Positions 36,369-48,300 of a stretch of DNA of 64,000 nucleotides are shown here, in pieces; the stretch's first letter is position 1; each line of letters begins with the position of its first letter. Origin of the DNA: Phallus indusiatus. Lineage: Eukaryota > Basidiomycota > Agaricomycetes > Phallales > Phallaceae. The position numbers were made by a program, and so were the translations under genes. The notes beneath the pieces are model-generated. The model had not been told where the DNA came from. It searched no databases and was given only the letters and a program-made list of their open reading frames with translations. Where the stretch lies: positions 496,001 through 560,000 of the forward strand of contig JAQFWX010000020.1 of NCBI GenBank assembly GCA_027605045.1, given 5' to 3'.

Positions 36369-39017
36369 GTTTCAGAGAGTGCAAATGAACACGAAGACGA
36401 GGCCTTTCCATTGCGCACCGTGCGTTTTATAACATCTCCGAGCTCCTTAGTTCAAGACCCTTCATTATTTTGTTTGTCTGGGAACACAGGGTATACGAAC
36501 TTGATATCAGGGTAAATACAAGACTGGAGGTGATTCGACGATGCCTGACAGGGCGGCACTTTCAATGGTTTTCACATAAGACCAATACTGAAATTTCAGT
36601 GGGACTCAAATGAATGCAACAGAAGCATACAAATGAATCCAACAGAAGCATAATCGAATACAATGGCGAACGGCATGTCTCGTCGTAATTGCACATGCCT
36701 AGTTGCTCCGAGCTAGGATACCACAAACTATACAGACTACATCTCGTAGTTGTAATAGCACTGGCTGTAGATTCATTTTGCGGTGTATTTGGATACGTGA
36801 TCTTGTTTCCAGTGATGTTGTAGACCTGCAAATATCACTTTGGGTTTGGTTTGGGACTCTGGAGCAATAGTTCCGGTGTGGATCGTCCTGCCCCAGCAGG
36901 GTTCTCAGATCCTTTAGATGTGACTCGGAGTTGACTCGGAGGCCAAATTCTGGTCCTAAATTTGGAACCCAATCGGACGTTGAAATGACTGGGAGGAATG
37001 AGTTGACCTATCGACGAAATGGCTTCAAATCTGCATCCAAATCCCCAGAGTTTGTAAAAACTGAAGTATATGAATCCATTTACATTGAAGAAATTGTGAT
37101 TTAGGACGTATATTAGAAAATATTAAGAATTCCTGTTCGGGTGTTCGAATTCTGGGTTCGAAATTGGTAAGGCAGGAATCTGCCGCCCCTTGCGGCGCTA
37201 GTTTTCAAGGCGTGCCGTGTAATCCTAATCTATTGCTTTAGAGATGCTCCCTCTATCCTAGGACAACTCGTGATCATTACATCTAGTTATGAGCGTGAAT
37301 GATCCATCGTAATATCTATCCGAAATGTTTTAGTGAAAGAAGCCCACCACCAACATGCCACTTTGACCACAGGGAGCCGGCAGAAGCCGCCGCCCATTGT
37401 CACGTGTGTAGGGTCAGGCTTGGTCTACGGCTCTACGTCATCGTCTCCAAAACAACGCACTGAACTCAGTGAATCAAAAAGAAATTACATCTCCTTGATA
37501 AAACGAAACCTATGTTCACATTTTTAAGGTATGAAGGCCCAAGATAATTCATCGTAGGACGCGCCGAATCTGACAACTCTTCAGGCACGTCTGATATTCA
37601 TATCATCGCTACCTGTATTTGGCACCCTGTCTCATCAAACCCTGTTAAATTTCGAAGAACGTGGTGAATAAGGTGAATGAGATTCAATAGCATTCTTGGA
37701 ACACTCGATCGTTGTGCGCATGCGATATGGCCCCTCGTGCGTATTTTTTGCCGCTATCGTACTCGCGCTTCATGACAGATGTTAACAGTGTTTGGTCCTA
37801 ATGCTCAATTCCCCGCTGGATTTGGAGGCTATCGTTTGGTCGTCACAGTGAAAGATAGTTGGAAAGAAGATTAAAATTTTGGTTCGTCCCGGTTTGGACT
37901 CCTTTGCATGTGAAGAACTCGGCTTCAATTGTGAGAGAGAAACCTGTTTTATTCTTATTCTAAACATACTGAGCATAGCGTGAGACTTGTCTTGCAGCGT
38001 TCGAATGCGTTTGACCTTGATACGACATAAAGAATCAGCAGGGGCACCGAGTGGCGGGTTAGCCTATACTTAAAGTAGCCTACTTTGAAGTAAGTCGCCG
38101 ATTAGTTGTGTTGAAAATTTCAGTCTATCTTCTGCTTTACTCGTAGTAATTTGCTTTTCTCATCCTTTCAAAACTCTAATAACACCCATCACAATGGTAC
38201 TGTGATTATTATCGCGTTTGACAAACCGAACTTTTGACATACGCACCGTATTCATTGATGAGACCCTGTCTCTTGCGTTCAAGTTCAACAAGCTTCAACA
38301 AGTGGAGCTCCTGAAGCCCTGAGCCCCTGTTCCATCTCAGCAATAATTTCTTCTTGGTGTCGGAAGGTTGACGTGTGGAAAATCTGATTTCATGTTACAA
38401 ATGGGGGCACGCAACTTCTCGCCAGCCATTTCTGTTCGACAGGGCCTAGAATCACCGAATTACACGTCCACGTAATTTGCAACTCTATTACCCTCCGCTG
38501 TCTTCTCTATATCATCTTTACAGACCCCGTTTTCTCCTCCTAGATTCTTGTGAATCATGTTGTCAGCCAGTATTGAACTTGCATTGAATAGACCTCTACA
38601 AATGGGTCAGATGGCTTCGGGTTCATGGACATCGGAAACCGGCTATAGCAACAATGTGATTTCATTTGAGATAATCTGTTATATAATTCAATGGAAGAGT
38701 TGATTCCATACGTACTACGAGCGCAAGTTAATTTATCATTACCAAAATTCTGTCTGGCAAATACTCAATAGTAACCTATAGTAACCGACCCGACACGTCA
38801 ATGATATCACGCATCAGGCTCGGCATTTCGGGACATGCCGTAAAAGCAAGCATTTTACCATGTTCTATCTGCCGCTGTGAAAAATTCCGCAATCCGATGA
38901 CAAATATCGCGAATTTCCTCCCTGATGATAAATATCAGACTCCCATGAGTTAGCTCCCACAATCCGCTACGCTCTTTGTCCTGTTAGACCGAAATTGTAA
39001 AATATCACAGGACGATA
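36369..39017. other. Large intergenic region
   Basis: I see no supported gene in 2.6 kb. A tandem pair of 23-bp units (CAAATGAATSCAACAGAAGCATA) lies at about 36607-36653. Confidence 0.5.
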
Positions 39018-40864
39018 ATGACTCGGAGTCAAGAAGATTTCAAAGAAAAGGATGAACTGGGAAGCGCAGAAACCGCTCAGTCTTCAGTGCTTCAGGCACA
39101 AGAGCCCCCGGATGGCGGATATGGATGGGTTATTGTAGGATGTATATTTATGTCAAGTGGTAAGCATTATGTTTGTTCAGCTTTGTCTTCGTTTTTATAA
39201 AACTTGTCCCAATGTGTTTTAGCCGCGACTTGGGGGTACGTCTTAGCAAAAATTTGTGTTCATTTGGTTGACGAAATGCCAAATCATCAGCGTTAACTCG
39301 ACTTTCGGCGTGTTTTTAAGCTTCTATACTAAGAACAATTGCAGGTATTACTTTGCAATCCATAATTCTATGTAAATAATCTTCCTTGATTTAGTCTTCC
39401 CGGGCGCAACCGATGTGGACTTCGCCGCCATCGGTGGTCTCGCCGTTGGATGCGCTATGCTCGTGGCACCTTTATCGAATTACCTATCAAAACGATATAA
39501 TTTCAAAATACCCTTGATCATCGGCGTGATAATGTATGTTCTTGCACAGATATTCGCCGGGCTAAGCACGAAAATCTGGCAATTGTTCTTGACGCAGGGC
39601 GTCATGTTCGGGCTCGGTTTAGGTTTGGTATGTTCATACGTCACTTTTGACGAACAGTAGTCAAATTTGCGTTTTGGCCTTTTTAGATATTCGTTCCAAC
39701 AGTCCCTTTGGGTAACGAATGGTTTTCCAAGAAACGGGCTTACGCGACGGTGAGTGATCGTTACAAGCGAGCGCATTGTGAACTAACAAATTTAACATTT
39801 TCTTAGGGCTTATCAGCAGCAGGTTGAAACTTTCTACTTGTTTTCACCGTACTTCTGTGTATTAATCAGTTGCGACGTATCAGGTTCAGGAGCGGGTACT
39901 ATCGTCTTCTCGCAGATCACGAAAGCATCCATAACCAAGTTAGGACTACGATGGGCATTCTTCATCAACGGAATTGTTTCTTTGGTAATCTTAGTTCCTG
40001 TGGTAATCTTTTTGAAAAGTAAACTATCCCATTTTCCTCCTAGCAATTTGCTTTCTAATTGAACAATAACCAGCTCGATCTCACGTGACAAAAGCCCGCT
40101 TCGAACCAATCCAATACACACTTGTATGGCATCCTGGTTTTATATGGGTATGGTCGTGGGGTTGTTTTACCATTTTAGGCTATACTTTGTGCCTTTACAC
40201 GACCGCAACATACGCCTCTTTGGGGTTGGGTCTCTCTCAGACCCATGCTGCAGCAATTCAGTCGATCATTGCAGCAGGTCAGATAGTCGGACGTCCTCTC
40301 TCGGGTTACGCGATGGACAGAGGTGGTAGATTCAACATTGCCATTCTATGGACGACAGTTGCAGGATTGAGTTGTTTCGTTATCTGGATGGTTTCACGGA
40401 GTTTTGGTGTTCTCGTCTTCTTTTCAATAATTCAAGGTAGCTTGCCAGAAATTCTTTATATTTTTTTGTGTCACTTAAGCCTCTGCCAAGGGATATCCGC
40501 TGGGATATTTTGGAGTGCAAGCGGTGCCCTAGTCACAGAGGTGGTGGGCTTAAAAGACCTTGGTTCAGCATTGTCAATCTTATGGTTAGCAATCGCCCCA
40601 TCATGCATCTTAGCCGAACCAATCGCGGTGTGGCTTCTCCAGGCATCCGAAAAACGCACTGGAATTTTTCTCTCGGAGAATGGAAACCAAGCCACTGGTA
40701 CTACAAACGCCGTTAGTGGTGCAGGGTCAGGAAGTACAAGGGCAGCTGTCGTGTTTGAAGCCTCCATTGGTTTCGCTGGTGCTACGTTTATAGTCGCAAG
40801 TCTGTTACTATATAACGCAAAACGGTGGAAACAGGGAAACTGGAAGCTGCTTGTAAAAACATGA
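39018..40864 (+). CDS. MFS monocarboxylate-type transporter
   Basis: Nine exons (39018-39159, 39223-39235, 39291-39340, 39395-39627, 39687-39749, 39807-39822, 39884-40018, 40074-40436, 40491-40864) give 462 residues. The family signature PPDGGYGWVIV precedes helix 1, and FPGATDVDFAAIGGLA and GRPLSGYAMDRGGRFN follow at the usual places. This group (related to yeast MCH proteins) imports small organic acids, riboflavin or nicotinate; the substrate is not predictable. The 13-nt second exon (ATWG) is short. The third intron (39341-39394) needs a GC donor (GCAGGT) to recover NNFFPGA; the GT two codons later breaks the frame. Confidence 0.87.
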
Positions 40865-41578
40865 GTTCAAAGGAATCAATGTTATTGACGATTGTAGAGT
40901 TGCATGAATAAACTAATGGCTGTTCCAGTACATTGCTCGAGCTCTTCCGTAGGTGCCCGTAGTTGACTTGAAGTCAAGACTTCACGAACAGCTGTTTTCG
41001 ATCAGCAAACGTATACCGATAAGACAAACTGTCCTCGAGTACCGGTTCCGCCTTACAACTAGAAGTCTCCCAAAAGAACTTCTATTTTACTGACCGCTGG
41101 CGCTGATCACACGCGCATGTCAGTGGATGTGTTATCATCTACAAATATTCCGATTCATTAACAAAGGATCATGGGCTCCTGAGTTTCTGACCACGCCTTT
41201 TCAGTAACTTTCACTTCAAAACGTGACGAGAGTAGATATAACGCATATCAGACGAGATATATATGTAGACATAATAGTAAAACAATGAAAATACGGTAAA
41301 TTCTTTTGTTTATTTTCAATTTCTTGTGCTTCTTCCAGAGAAAAACGTCGATTTCGTTTGCACACTGCCACCTGACAGTTCCTTCACCTTCATTCCTATC
41401 ACGCTCGACTCTTTTCAGATTACGTCCAACCAAAATCACGAAATTGGCCTGACAGATCAAGTCAAAATCAGAAGGTAATGGCCAAAAAATTAATCTATTA
41501 ACATTCTCAGACGAATCCAATTGTACGTTGATGTATCCATATTTTTACTTTCAAGAAAATGTAATCTTCCTTTTCCTA
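40865..41578. other. Intergenic between convergent MFS and VHL genes
   Basis: I see no supported gene. Confidence 0.5.
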
Positions 41579-42721
41579 TTAACATTCAGGTTCCTTAGCG
41601 ATATAAACGTAGGAATCAGAATCCACGGGCATGTAACACGTCTTTGGTCCGTTCGTGACATCTACTCTCCAGGGTTGATTGATGTACGTATGCTGGTGGT
41701 GTATGTCTCCTGGTTTGAGTGTTTTATAGAGAACAAGGGCTCCTTCAAAGTTGATCCAATAAATATCCGCGTCTTTGGCACCGTCATTAATGAAATTGAT
41801 GGACGTATCTGGCCCATTAGTCGTTGAACGAAGGCCCCCACACGTTCCAAGGGGAACAAGTGCCTGTGGAGAGAGAATTATCACCGAAATATACCCTAAG
41901 AAGAATGGTTTAATGAAATGGCTAACGGGAAGGCCGTCCATAGCTCCAATAACCGCAGTGTATTCAACCCCGGCAGTTGGGATGAACACAACACAGCGTC
42001 CTCCAACAATAACCACCCAAGGGTGAGTGACATAAGTTTGTACCCGATAATTTTCATAGCCCCCAAGCGTTTTGTATGGCTGGTGATAACCTTCGTGGTT
42101 TATCCACATAATACTAGTCTTGTATGCAGTTATATTCATGAACGTTATGTATGCCACTATCTCCCCCTTTGGGGACTTGAGATCTTTGAGATTGCGATTA
42201 TGGGCTAAAGGGTAAAGCTTCAAGTTTTACGACAGTTTGTTTGAAGATAAGAATTAGCAGACCAAAAAATCACTTACCCGGATTCCGTCGTTTATGGAGG
42301 CAAGATCCTGTCAAATAATATATCAAACAACGATGTTCGTGGCGATCTACTGAAATTGACATGTGGTTACCCGATTGCAAGCCCTCAGACTGTTGGCATC
42401 AATAACAAGAAGCTCATTTGTCTTCTTCACCTTCACAATTTGAGTCTGACCCTGAAAAGCGACTTCGAACATTTGGCCGATGGTCGCTTGCACCTCTGTT
42501 TTCCTATTTGACTGAACCGTGGCAACCAGATCCCCATTGGAGGTAACCGTGACATCGGGGCCGTTCAACAAATTATTTCGGATAGTGAAAGTAGCTTTTA
42601 TGCTGGGGGACGGCCTATCACTGCAGCGGGATTCCAGTTCCGGCTTCAAAATTGTGAGGAGTAGTGTTGAAAGAAGAAACGAAGAAACAATTTGAAGAAA
42701 GGTACCTCTGTGAAAGACATA
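41579..42721 (-). CDS. Tandem VHL beta-domain protein
   Basis: Five exons (42721-42707, 42643-42371, 42307-42278, 42217-41927, 41863-41579) give 297 residues without signal peptide. Residues 1-106 form a beta-rich N-terminal part of unknown type. Residues about 125-180 read MWINHEGYHQPYKTL...TYVTHPW and residues about 224-270 read YWINFEGALVLYKTL...HTYINQPW. Both match the beta domain of the von Hippel-Lindau protein (WLNFDG...PYPTL...HSYRGHLW). Human pocket residues W88, Y98, S111, Y112, H115 and W117 correspond to W144, Y154, T167, Y168, H171 and W173 in the first domain; in the second, H115 is replaced by Gln266. The Elongin-binding alpha domain of VHL is absent. A paralogue is fused to the NLR gene at 10483-11305 with the same intron positions. 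Function is unknown; binding of hydroxyproline peptides is inference. Confidence 0.85.
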
Positions 42722-44278
42722 ATACTTTGTGACAGAATTGATTGAACTGAAGGCAGGGATTGTGCGGTGCGTAATAGTGGGATGTGAAGATGGAAAACAA
42801 AGGACCTCCTTTGTTTGAGTGTCAATTGTCGCAAAAACCGGAAGGGGTTTATAAACCAACCGGAGTTTATAAACTTTTGGTAAACTCAATGCAATGTTAA
42901 TTTTGTACTTATATTTCAATTTCACAATGCATTTTCTTCCTTGTGCAATTTAATTTCGGGTCCTTTTTCCAATGAATGTCCTGCAGCTTCGCCTAAGCTG
43001 TGATCGGGTAAAAGTCATTCATCGGCTAATCGCTAATCGTCTCTGAACTATGAAAAAAAGAGGATGGTCTGTGCGCAAGATCAAGTTTTTATATAAACTC
43101 GGGACTTGGTTAAATTCTCAAGTCGCCCTTGTTGCCTCGATTGGTAGTCTATTAGAGCTGCAGTGACTTCTGAAAGGCAATGTTATATCAATATCTGAAT
43201 CAAACTGTCGCATTACAATACCGCTGTCAGAGATAACACCCGTTGATCCTTAATCAGTTTGATTAATTCTTGCGACAAGCTAAGAGCCTCTACACGAGAG
43301 GAAGTTTTGTATATGCATATGCCTTATATCAAATTTCAAATGATCTGTGCCGATATTCAGTTTAACACGTACCGCGTGTAGATGTAAATATATGCTGCCG
43401 TAACGTGAGGTGAAATATTCTTTCTGGAAGCCCTTTCGGAAGTTGAACAAATGACACGTACATGATAAAATCACGTGGTTGCACTGTTGTGGATTCTGAG
43501 AATGCTTTTCTGGAGGTGAATTTAATCAATGCCAAACGTTACAAGATTTAGTTGTCCAACAATCAATCAACACAGAATACGCTTGCTCCTTTTTTCGAAC
43601 GACTCACAATGCCTGTCAACGTGAAAAGAAGATATTGGTTCAGCGACGTGAATTACATTTTCTGAACCGCCTCTTTCCTTTAAATTTAGATCTGAACGCT
43701 GTAGGGGAGCGTAGCTCCCTACGTGGAATAGCGCTCATCATCGTCCTATCGTCCTCAAAGATTTTCTATTTAATCCTCACTAATGTTCGAATCAGATCAT
43801 CTTTTTACACCTTCAGTTTTATTCTGTATATTGAGTCGGCGCGCCGTGCAGCGACGACTTAGTATCTACAAAGCAGATCCCACGACTCTGTCCACTCACT
43901 GCTGAGGAGTATTCCTTTTTGTGTTTGAGAGAGACGTCATAAGACCCACAGAAAAAGAGGGTTTTGTAGTAATGCGGGAAATAATGTCGAGCGCATGAGT
44001 CCTGGGTCTGATGCCTGATGTTGGCTGACTGCCCGAAATTCTAAGTCATTTGTTGATAGATACTGCAGTTTGTATTTCCTAGTAGGTCATATCGTGTATG
44101 TTGATCGGAGTTCAGGTGATTAAATATTTGTTATGTGATGATTGTGTGTCTAGTAACAATGACAGATAACAAGAGAAAGCTTGATAAATAAGAGGTAATG
44201 GATACAACCTTTAAAACTAATTAATTATGCCGACATAGGGCGTGTCCAAATGCAACATATGTAAATGAACTCTACTCT
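42722..44278. other. Intergenic between the VHL gene and the M28 peptidase
   Basis: I see no supported gene. Two TTTATAAA elements (about 42848-42875) lie upstream of the VHL gene. Confidence 0.45.
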
Positions 44279-47200
44279 TCAAACATACGCAATGCCTCCT
44301 AATGTCCCGAACAGCATCGCATCAACAGAGTCACCTGTATTATGTTTGATCCAAGTGTGTATGCTTTCCAGTAACGCAAGATCCTGTCGGTCGTCTTCAT
44401 GTTCGATGAACTTGCCCTTTTTAGCAGGCCATTGGACATTTTCTTTTGTTCCAATAAAATTTACTTTCAGCTTCCCATCGTTCGTACCCTCTTCTAGTGG
44501 TATTTTGATAACGAGATCTAGATACCAGACGTCAGTGCCGTAAAAAGAAGCTTCTTTGACGTGGTGTCGAGCAAAGTCATCGGGGGGATTGTCGTCTAAG
44601 CTCCATTTTAAAACGTGTGCATCGAATGCGATAACTAAATTGATGCCAAATTTCAACGCGTTGTGTACATAGACATATAGGGAAGCACAAACCAGTCCAA
44701 ATTATTCCTGGGTGCTCTATCTGAAGAGTAAAACTCCGAGTACCAGCGGACAAATCGGTGATGTCATTTATTGCAGACACCTTAAATGTGTGTTCATCGG
44801 GATGTCGTCGACTGGCCGTCGTCAATTGCATTCGGTAGGGTGTTAGGAACTAGGTTTTGGAGAGTGAGAGGCTTGAGAGAATGAAAGTTTCATTTAAGCC
44901 TTACAAACGAGAATGGATACAAGGTGTCCCAGTCGCCGTTCCAATCATCTAGCAAGTAATTAGTGGCGGGTTTATCTTACACTACTAGCAGGGCTTACTC
45001 ATGATAACAGGACTTAGCTGGAATGCACCTTCGGGATGTTTGTGTCCGAATTCATCAGCCAAATCCGTCACCAGTAAATCAAACTTGGGGGAACCGTCAG
45101 CGGCCGCCAGGTTCAAGTAAAATTCACCAGTAGTTATCTGAAGTAATAAGGGAGTAAGGAATTTATGAAAATATCGGGTACATTTGCACTTACATTTTCT
45201 GAATGTATGATAAACACGCGTTTGGGATGGTAATCATCAAACGGCTCCCTTCTTGACATATAAATAATGTTCACAACAGAGAGAACACAAAGCGCTATGA
45301 CAGATTTGATAATAAATTTCCTCGGGAAGCGATGGACAAAGGCTGGAAGTAGCGGGAATGTATAAGACATAGTGAATCCAACTATCGACGCGATGATAAA
45401 CTCGGCCGGAGCTTTCTATACAATACAAATAAAGGTTTGTCAGGTGTTGCATGATAGAATGTAAACTAGGCCTTACTTCACCAATTCGACCGGTCTATGT
45501 TTATTGTCTTTCAGCCGAAAATCACTGATGAAGAGAAATATCAACACACCAAAGGAACGAAAACATCTCCAACGCCACACCACAGCTCCGTCCCCATGAT
45601 GAGGGGAGGTAAGCTACCTATAATGTGAGAGCCTAATAAAATAGGGTGCTTGGCGTCTCCACCAAAAGCCTTTTGAAAAAATAGCGCCATCAAAAAAGAT
45701 AGGGCTGGGAACGCGAAAACAGCGGATGAACCGAAGTCAAATACGACCTGGAAGACAAAGGCCAATGTGCTGTTCCACAATAATATGGAAGCAAACATCG
45801 AGCTCTCGTTATCTTCACGGGCAGAGCTCAACAACAACCGAGATATAAATATAGCTTTTAGAGTAAAAATTGAGTTTGGCGGAGTTTTTTTTAAAAAAAA
45901 GTAATACGACACACCGGCGATGGACGGCGGACCATAGAGGACAAGAGGAAGTGTTTCGTTAGAAAACCAGCTCAGTGATCTATGGAGAACCTTTGTCATG
46001 ATCAAAGCCACAACATTTGCGCCCAAAAGAGGAGCAAGCGTAGAGACCAAAACAAGTCCTAGTCCGCGGATTTGATTGATGGCAAACTGCGTTAGCGAAG
46101 ACGAGTCTGAACTCAGGAAAGTGATAGTGACAGATGCAAGCCAAAGCGTCGTGTATAATACTCTGGAGACGGAGAACGGGTATGAAAAGAACCATTTCCC
46201 GAGGAAGGAGTGGTAGGTGATTTGAGGTTTATGCGGGACTACAGACGACAGCCGAGGGAGAACCGATTCAGAATCCGCAAAATGCCTCAACAAGGCCAGA
46301 GTATTCTCCGCCATGTGCTGCGAAATGCGTGTCAAAATGACAGCTACACTAGAAGAAAACGATGGTACCTGAGCAACACCGGGTTCAATATTTTCAACTG
46401 TATCCTAAGATAACGATTAGCTAGTCTAACCGCAGCCACTTATCTTACACACAAACCTTCTGAGTGTGATAAAAATAACTGTGGCCAACCACAGCCATCT
46501 GTTATCTAACGTTATATGATAGTTCTTCTTTACAAATCTCGCATTGCTCACATCAATGCCAGATACATTCAAGTATTGTTCAAATTGCCGGAAGTCAGTG
46601 CTGCGAAACAAATTAGCCAAAATAATTCCTAAAAGGGAAGATTGAAACAAACTCAGATAGGATCATGCCAGAGCCAAATATATCACTGGCTATGATTGTT
46701 CCGTACGGATAAGGTACCTTTCCAAATGCCTCGACCATTTCTTCCGAAGTCGCCTGAAACAATAACTCAGGGCCCTTGCTACCCGCGGCTTGATACACTT
46801 TGTTCAGAAAGGCCGATAGATAAGTGGAAGACAATACCTTCTAGGTTGATGGCAGCACGGACTCTGCAAGAGAAAGGTTTAGTGAAGTATACTAACATTA
46901 AAAGAACAGCCTTACGTATTAGCTGTATGATGCTGTGTAGAATATAAATGAGAACCGTCCTGCAAAGATTCCTCGGCATTATTAAATACTAATCAAGAAA
47001 GAAAATGCTTGATTAGTTTATTCAAGCTTTTCAAACAGGCTTGCCCACAAAATATAATAGCGTGTTTAGGTTCCCATTCAGGTGTATGAAGCAAAACACG
47101 TAAGCACTCTAACATAACTCCAACAGCCAACGCGTCATCGGCCGCGCCAGGACTCGGGGGTGTACTGTCAAGGTGCGAGTTGATCAAGATTGCATGTTCT

Positions 47201-47793
47201 TTTCCAGCTTGTGTTCCGTTAGAAATCCGGACTATCATATTCGACAAATTGACGTAAGTTTTATAAAGTCTGTAACCCATCATGTCGAATCTGGCAAAGC
47301 ACGTAAGTTTAAGGGGGGTTTCATAAACGGCGGTATACACACCTGTGTTGTCCGTTCCCCTGTTGCCGCCACACCTCGCACTCAAGATTACGACCACCCG
47401 GGGTCCGCGCAACGAGTTCTTGGCATGACTTTTGAAACTGGAGAACCTGCTCAAACAGCCACGCGTCTCCTTCAGCGTGTTCTCGTGTGCCCACTGTTCG
47501 GAAGCCAATTTCGCTCGCCAGTTTTGTCACTGTATCCAAAACATTGAACTCTGATAGTGTCGGGTCATTGCTGTATGTATGAATCGGACCAAAACGAAGC
47601 ATTTAACTAGATTATTGTTCACTTACGAAGCCACCGGTCCTACCGGCGTTGGTAATGCTACACCGTACATGAATTGGTCAAACTGAAGCTTAAGAAGAGA
47701 GCAAAAACCCAGTATACTCAACCGTAATGTTGTTTCACAGAAAGATACGAAACGAGAGACCATAGTGGGACAATTAATAGTAACGTGGACCAT
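44279..47793 (-). CDS. ERMP1-like membrane metallopeptidase, family M28
   Basis: About 16 exons can be joined in one frame from the ATG at 47793 (or 47763) to the stop at 44279. The luminal M28 peptidase reads NSHLDSTPPSPGAADDALAV (zinc ligands His and Asp), FLFNNAEES (Glu pair), ASDIFGSG and SYFYHTQKD (last Asp and His). It is followed by a long multi-helix membrane part (for example KAIFISRLLL, VFAFPALSFLMALFF, KSVIALCVLSVVNIIYM) and a C-terminal soluble domain. This is the architecture of ER/vacuolar membrane M28 proteases related to animal ERMP1 and yeast PFF1. The junction motifs NLEAAGS and ILSDTDFRQFEQYLN confirm the splicing. The frame is intact. The N-terminus is the least certain part. 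Confidence 0.88.
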
Positions 47794-48300
47794 ATCCCCC
47801 ATCTACTTGAAGAATACATGTGAGATGAAAGGTGACGGTTTGGAGCAATGAGCGATGAGCAGGTCAGGGAAGACGCGTTTAAAAAAAGATGCTGGACTGG
47901 TTTGAATTAGCGCGCGCTTAATAAGCCCCAAGAGTGATAGCGCTCGTAAGTCGTGATAATGGTGCCGGTCTTAGTCCTACTGTTCCAGTACCAGCCTGTC
48001 AAAGTATATGTTATTATATGTACTTTGTGAAGACACATATTTAACAATTGCAAATAACTGCTCATCAACCATCCGAGCCTGATTCTAGTAGCTGCGGAAC
48101 AATTTCGAAAGAACTATACGCGAACTAAAAAGGCCATAATTCCGCATTCAGTTTGTGCCGCAGTATAAATTAACTGCGAGAACCGCGATCAAATTGGTAT
48201 TAGAGTTAACGGAAGCTCCACCCGATTGGTTTTGGAGTCCTTTACCCTATGTAAAAAAAAACCTTTCGGTAACATCGAATTGTCAAGGTAAGGACAAAAC
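47794..48300. other. Intergenic between M28 peptidase and P450
   Basis: I see no supported gene; it holds the M28 promoter and the P450 3' end. Confidence 0.45.
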
